A DNA stretch of 64,000 bases from Crossiella cryophila (lineage in GTDB: Bacteria; Actinomycetota; Actinomycetes; Mycobacteriales; Pseudonocardiaceae): the NCBI RefSeq assembly GCF_014204915.1, contig NZ_JACHMH010000001.1, positions 4,303,501 to 4,367,500 of the forward strand, given 5' to 3'. Each line of letters begins with the position of its first letter. The stretch's first letter is position 1. Shown here one piece after another: positions 62,247 to 64,000 of the stretch. Made by a program: the position numbers and the translations under genes. Under the pieces are notes generated by a model that was given only the letters and a program-made list of their open reading frames with translations, was not told the DNA's origin and searched no databases.

Positions 62247-63082
62247 GGGGCGGCCCGCAGCACGCCGAGCAGGCGTTCGGCCTCGACCGCGACGGCTTCC
62301 CGGCCCGCGGCGAAGTACTTTCGGGTGTCCACAGTGGACGGGTTGGCGGCCAGGAAGTCGCGCACCGCCTTGGTGAAGGTCTTGTTCAGGTGGGTGGCGA
62401 TGTTGATTTTGGTCATGCCGGACCTGACCGCGGTGGTCAGATCGGCGTCGGGCACACCGGAGGATCCGTGCAGCACCAACGGAACCGGCACCCGCGCGCG
62501 TAGCCGGGTGATCAGCTCGAAGTCCAGGCTGGCGTCCCTGGTGAGCATCGCGTGCGAGCTGCCGACCGCGACCGCCAGGGCGTCCACCCCGGTGGCGGCG
62601 ACGAAGGCCGCGGCCTCCTCGGGATCGGTGCGCACGCCGGGGGCGTGCACGCCGTCCTTGCCGCCGACCTCGCCCAGTTCGGCCTCCACGTACACCCCGT
62701 GCGCGTGGCAGTGCGCGGTGATCTCCTTGGTGGCGGCCACATTGTCCGCGTAGTCCAAAGTGGACGCGTCGAACATGACGCTGGTGAAGCCCAGCGTCAC
62801 CGCCTCGCGCACCAGGTCCGGGTCCTCGGCGTGGTCCAGGTGCACCGCGACCGGGACCGCCGCGGCCCTGGCCACCGCCAGGGTGGCCAGGCCGATGGGG
62901 GCCAGCGCGCCGTGGTACTTCACGCAGTTCTGGCTGATCTGCAGCACCACCGGCGCGCCGGCCCGTTCGGCCCCGGTGACCAGGGCCTCGGCGTGTTCGA
63001 GCTGGATGACGTTGAAGGCGGCCACGCCGCGGCCCGCCGCGACGGCCGCGGCGACGATCTCTCCGGTGGGACGCAACGGCAC
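62243..63082 (-). CDS. Class II fructose/tagatose-bisphosphate aldolase
   Basis: A 279-residue class II aldolase with metal ligands in VAVHLDHAEDPDL and HGSSGVPD, then TKINIATHLNKTF and YVEAELGEVGGKDGV. It is of the GatY/KbaY/FbaA group, cleaving ketose-1,6-bisphosphates to DHAP and glyceraldehyde-3-phosphate. GTG 63082 start. It lies between the SIS gene (17-bp gap) and the kinase (4-bp overlap). Tagatose-bisphosphate is favoured by context. Confidence 0.9.
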   Translation of the reverse strand: MPLRPTGEIVAAAVAAGRGVAAFNVIQLEHAEALVTGAERAGAPVVLQISQNCVKYHGALAPIGLATLAVARAAAVPVAVHLDHAEDPDLVREAVTLGFTSVMFDASTLDYADNVAATKEITAHCHAHGVYVEAELGEVGGKDGVHAPGVRTDPEEAAAFVAATGVDALAVAVGSSHAMLTRDASLDFELITRLRARVPVPLVLHGSSGVPDADLTTAVRSGMTKINIATHLNKTFTKAVRDFLAANPSTVDTRKYFAAGREAVAVEAERLLGVLRAAP

Positions 63083-63098
63083 GGCGTGGAACCTTTCG

Positions 63099-63986
63099 TC
63101 AGGAGTGGTCGAGGATGACGGAGCGGGTCAGGTGCCGTGGCTGGTCCGGGTCCAGGCCCTTGGCCGCGGCGATGGCCACCGCCAGGCGCTGCACCACGAT
63201 CAGCTCGGCCATCGCGTCCCGCACGTGCTGCCGGAAGGCGCCGCCGGTGGCGGCCACGTCCTCGGCCAGGCCGTCGGGCGCGGCGCCGAACATCCAGGCC
63301 ACCCGGTTCGGGCCGGTGATGCTGATCGGCCCGTGCCGGTACTCCATCGCCGGGTAGGACTCGGTCCAGGCGCAGGCGGCCTCGCGCATCTTCAGCCCGG
63401 CCTCCTGGGCGATGCCGTAGGTCCAGCCCCGGCCCAGGAAGGTGAACTGCTCGGCGGCCAGGAGTTCCGGCGTCAGCGGTTCGGCCAGCGCGGCCTGCGC
63501 GTCGGCGATGGCGGCGTCCAGTGACTCGCCGAGGCTGGCCCGCAGCAGGGCCAGCGCGGAGGTGGCGAAGCGGGTCTGCACCACCGAGCGCTCGTCGGCG
63601 AAATCGAGGAGCACCAGCGCGTCCGCGGCGGTGCGGATCGGCGTGTCCGCGTCCCCGGTGATGGCCAGGGTCGGATCGTCGACCCGGCCTGCCAGGTCGA
63701 GCACCTCGGTGGTGGTGCCGGAGCGGGTGATCAGCACGATCCGGTCGTAGCGGCGGCCCGCCGGGTACTCCGAGGCGGCGAAGGCGTCGGTGTGCCCGCG
63801 CCCCGCCGACTCGCGCAACGCCGCGTATGCCTGTGCGATGAACCAGGACGTGCCGCAGCCCACCACCGCGACCCGTTCACCGTCTCTAGGCAAGACCTCG
63901 GCGTACGTTCCCGCCAGCGCCGCGGCCCTGCGCCAGCACTCCGGCTGGCTGCCCAGTTCGGTCACCACGAACGGCTGCTCCGTCAT
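63099..63986 (-). CDS. SIS-domain sugar isomerase/deaminase (AgaS-like)
   Basis: A 295-residue protein with two SIS modules. AVVGCGTSWFIAQAYAAL begins the first, ITRSGTTTEVLDLAG is the phosphosugar loop, and FLGRGWTYGIAQEAGLKMRE begins the second. It lacks the glutaminase domain of GlmS, as in AgaS (galactosamine-6-phosphate deaminase/isomerase). It starts at 63986 after AAGGAGG. It is first in the visible minus-strand operon and would make tagatose-6-phosphate for the kinase and aldolase. The operon may begin beyond the window. Confidence 0.85.
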   Translation of the reverse strand: MTEQPFVVTELGSQPECWRRAAALAGTYAEVLPRDGERVAVVGCGTSWFIAQAYAALRESAGRGHTDAFAASEYPAGRRYDRIVLITRSGTTTEVLDLAGRVDDPTLAITGDADTPIRTAADALVLLDFADERSVVQTRFATSALALLRASLGESLDAAIADAQAALAEPLTPELLAAEQFTFLGRGWTYGIAQEAGLKMREAACAWTESYPAMEYRHGPISITGPNRVAWMFGAAPDGLAEDVAATGGAFRQHVRDAMAELIVVQRLAVAIAAAKGLDPDQPRHLTRSVILDHS

Positions 63987-64000
63987 GGCGCGCCTCCTTG

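Noticed and set aside
49200-64000. Search for an ADP-ribosyltransferase or other A subunit to pair with the diphtheria-B-like protein
   Set aside because: No product in this stretch shows an ART-like motif set, and the giant proteins have none that I can see; a partner, if any, must be elsewhere.

Overview
The window is very GC-rich with strong G/C bias at third codon positions, many GTG starts and start/stop overlaps. It carries an actinobacterial SUF locus, an MptB-type mannosyltransferase, an F420-dependent-type reductase and many TetR/AraC/LuxR regulators. This fits a filamentous actinomycete, probably Pseudonocardiaceae or a relative. The taxon is inferred. I saw no tRNA, rRNA, CRISPR array or intact insertion sequence.

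Layout. 1-126: 5' end of a heme A synthase gene. 0.2-9.1 kb: accessory block (two SDR-type proteins, TetR/AraC/CGNR regulators, methyltransferase, FAD monooxygenase, DUF1348 protein) lying between cox15 and the ABC/mptB/suf block it usually adjoins. 9.3-12.6 kb (minus): ABC exporter pair and MptB-like glycosyltransferase. 12.7-19.5 kb (plus): sufR-sufB-sufD-Rieske-sufC-sufS-sufU-sufT, with a SufR-like operator over the sufR start and a strong terminator after sufT. 19.6-24.7 kb: secreted sialidase-like protein, four-EF-hand protein, alpha/beta hydrolase with a divergent MocR regulator, cation/proton antiporter. 24.66-25.76 kb: gene-free G-rich low-complexity DNA with a 17-bp tandem repeat. 25.8-38.7 kb: small secreted and membrane proteins, F420-type reductase, TetR plus alpha/beta hydrolase sharing one operator, secreted GH16 glucanase, tandem paralogues of unknown function, DUF4231 protein, GDPD, LysR/PhzF pair, GNAT and a 48-residue orphan peptide. 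38.8-48.8 kb (minus): EAL-CBS-GGDEF protein, lycopene cyclase, RNase Z, ABC transporter with its two-component system, and a second LuxR-type two-component system.

49.2-61.3 kb is the most unusual part. Two paralogous secreted proteins of about 1,300 residues stand in tandem. Each has a signal peptide, a strongly conserved hydrophobic segment followed by a predicted coiled coil, and a C-terminal BNR-like beta-propeller. Each is preceded by the same 26-bp inverted repeat and followed by a strong hairpin. Further on is a 432-residue secreted protein whose order of segments matches the diphtheria toxin B fragment: a short Cys-Arg-Cys loop, a T-domain-like helical bundle, and a beta-rich C-terminus with a Cys-x9-Cys pair. 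No ADP-ribosyltransferase domain is present in it or seen nearby.

Interleaved with and following these are a LacI regulator, a Tat-exported GH109 protein (alpha-N-acetylgalactosaminidase family) and a minus-strand operon of SIS deaminase/isomerase, class II aldolase and PfkB kinase. Together they read as a GalNAc/galactosamine to tagatose-phosphate pathway. Whether the toxin-like proteins and the amino-sugar genes work together is inference from proximity only.
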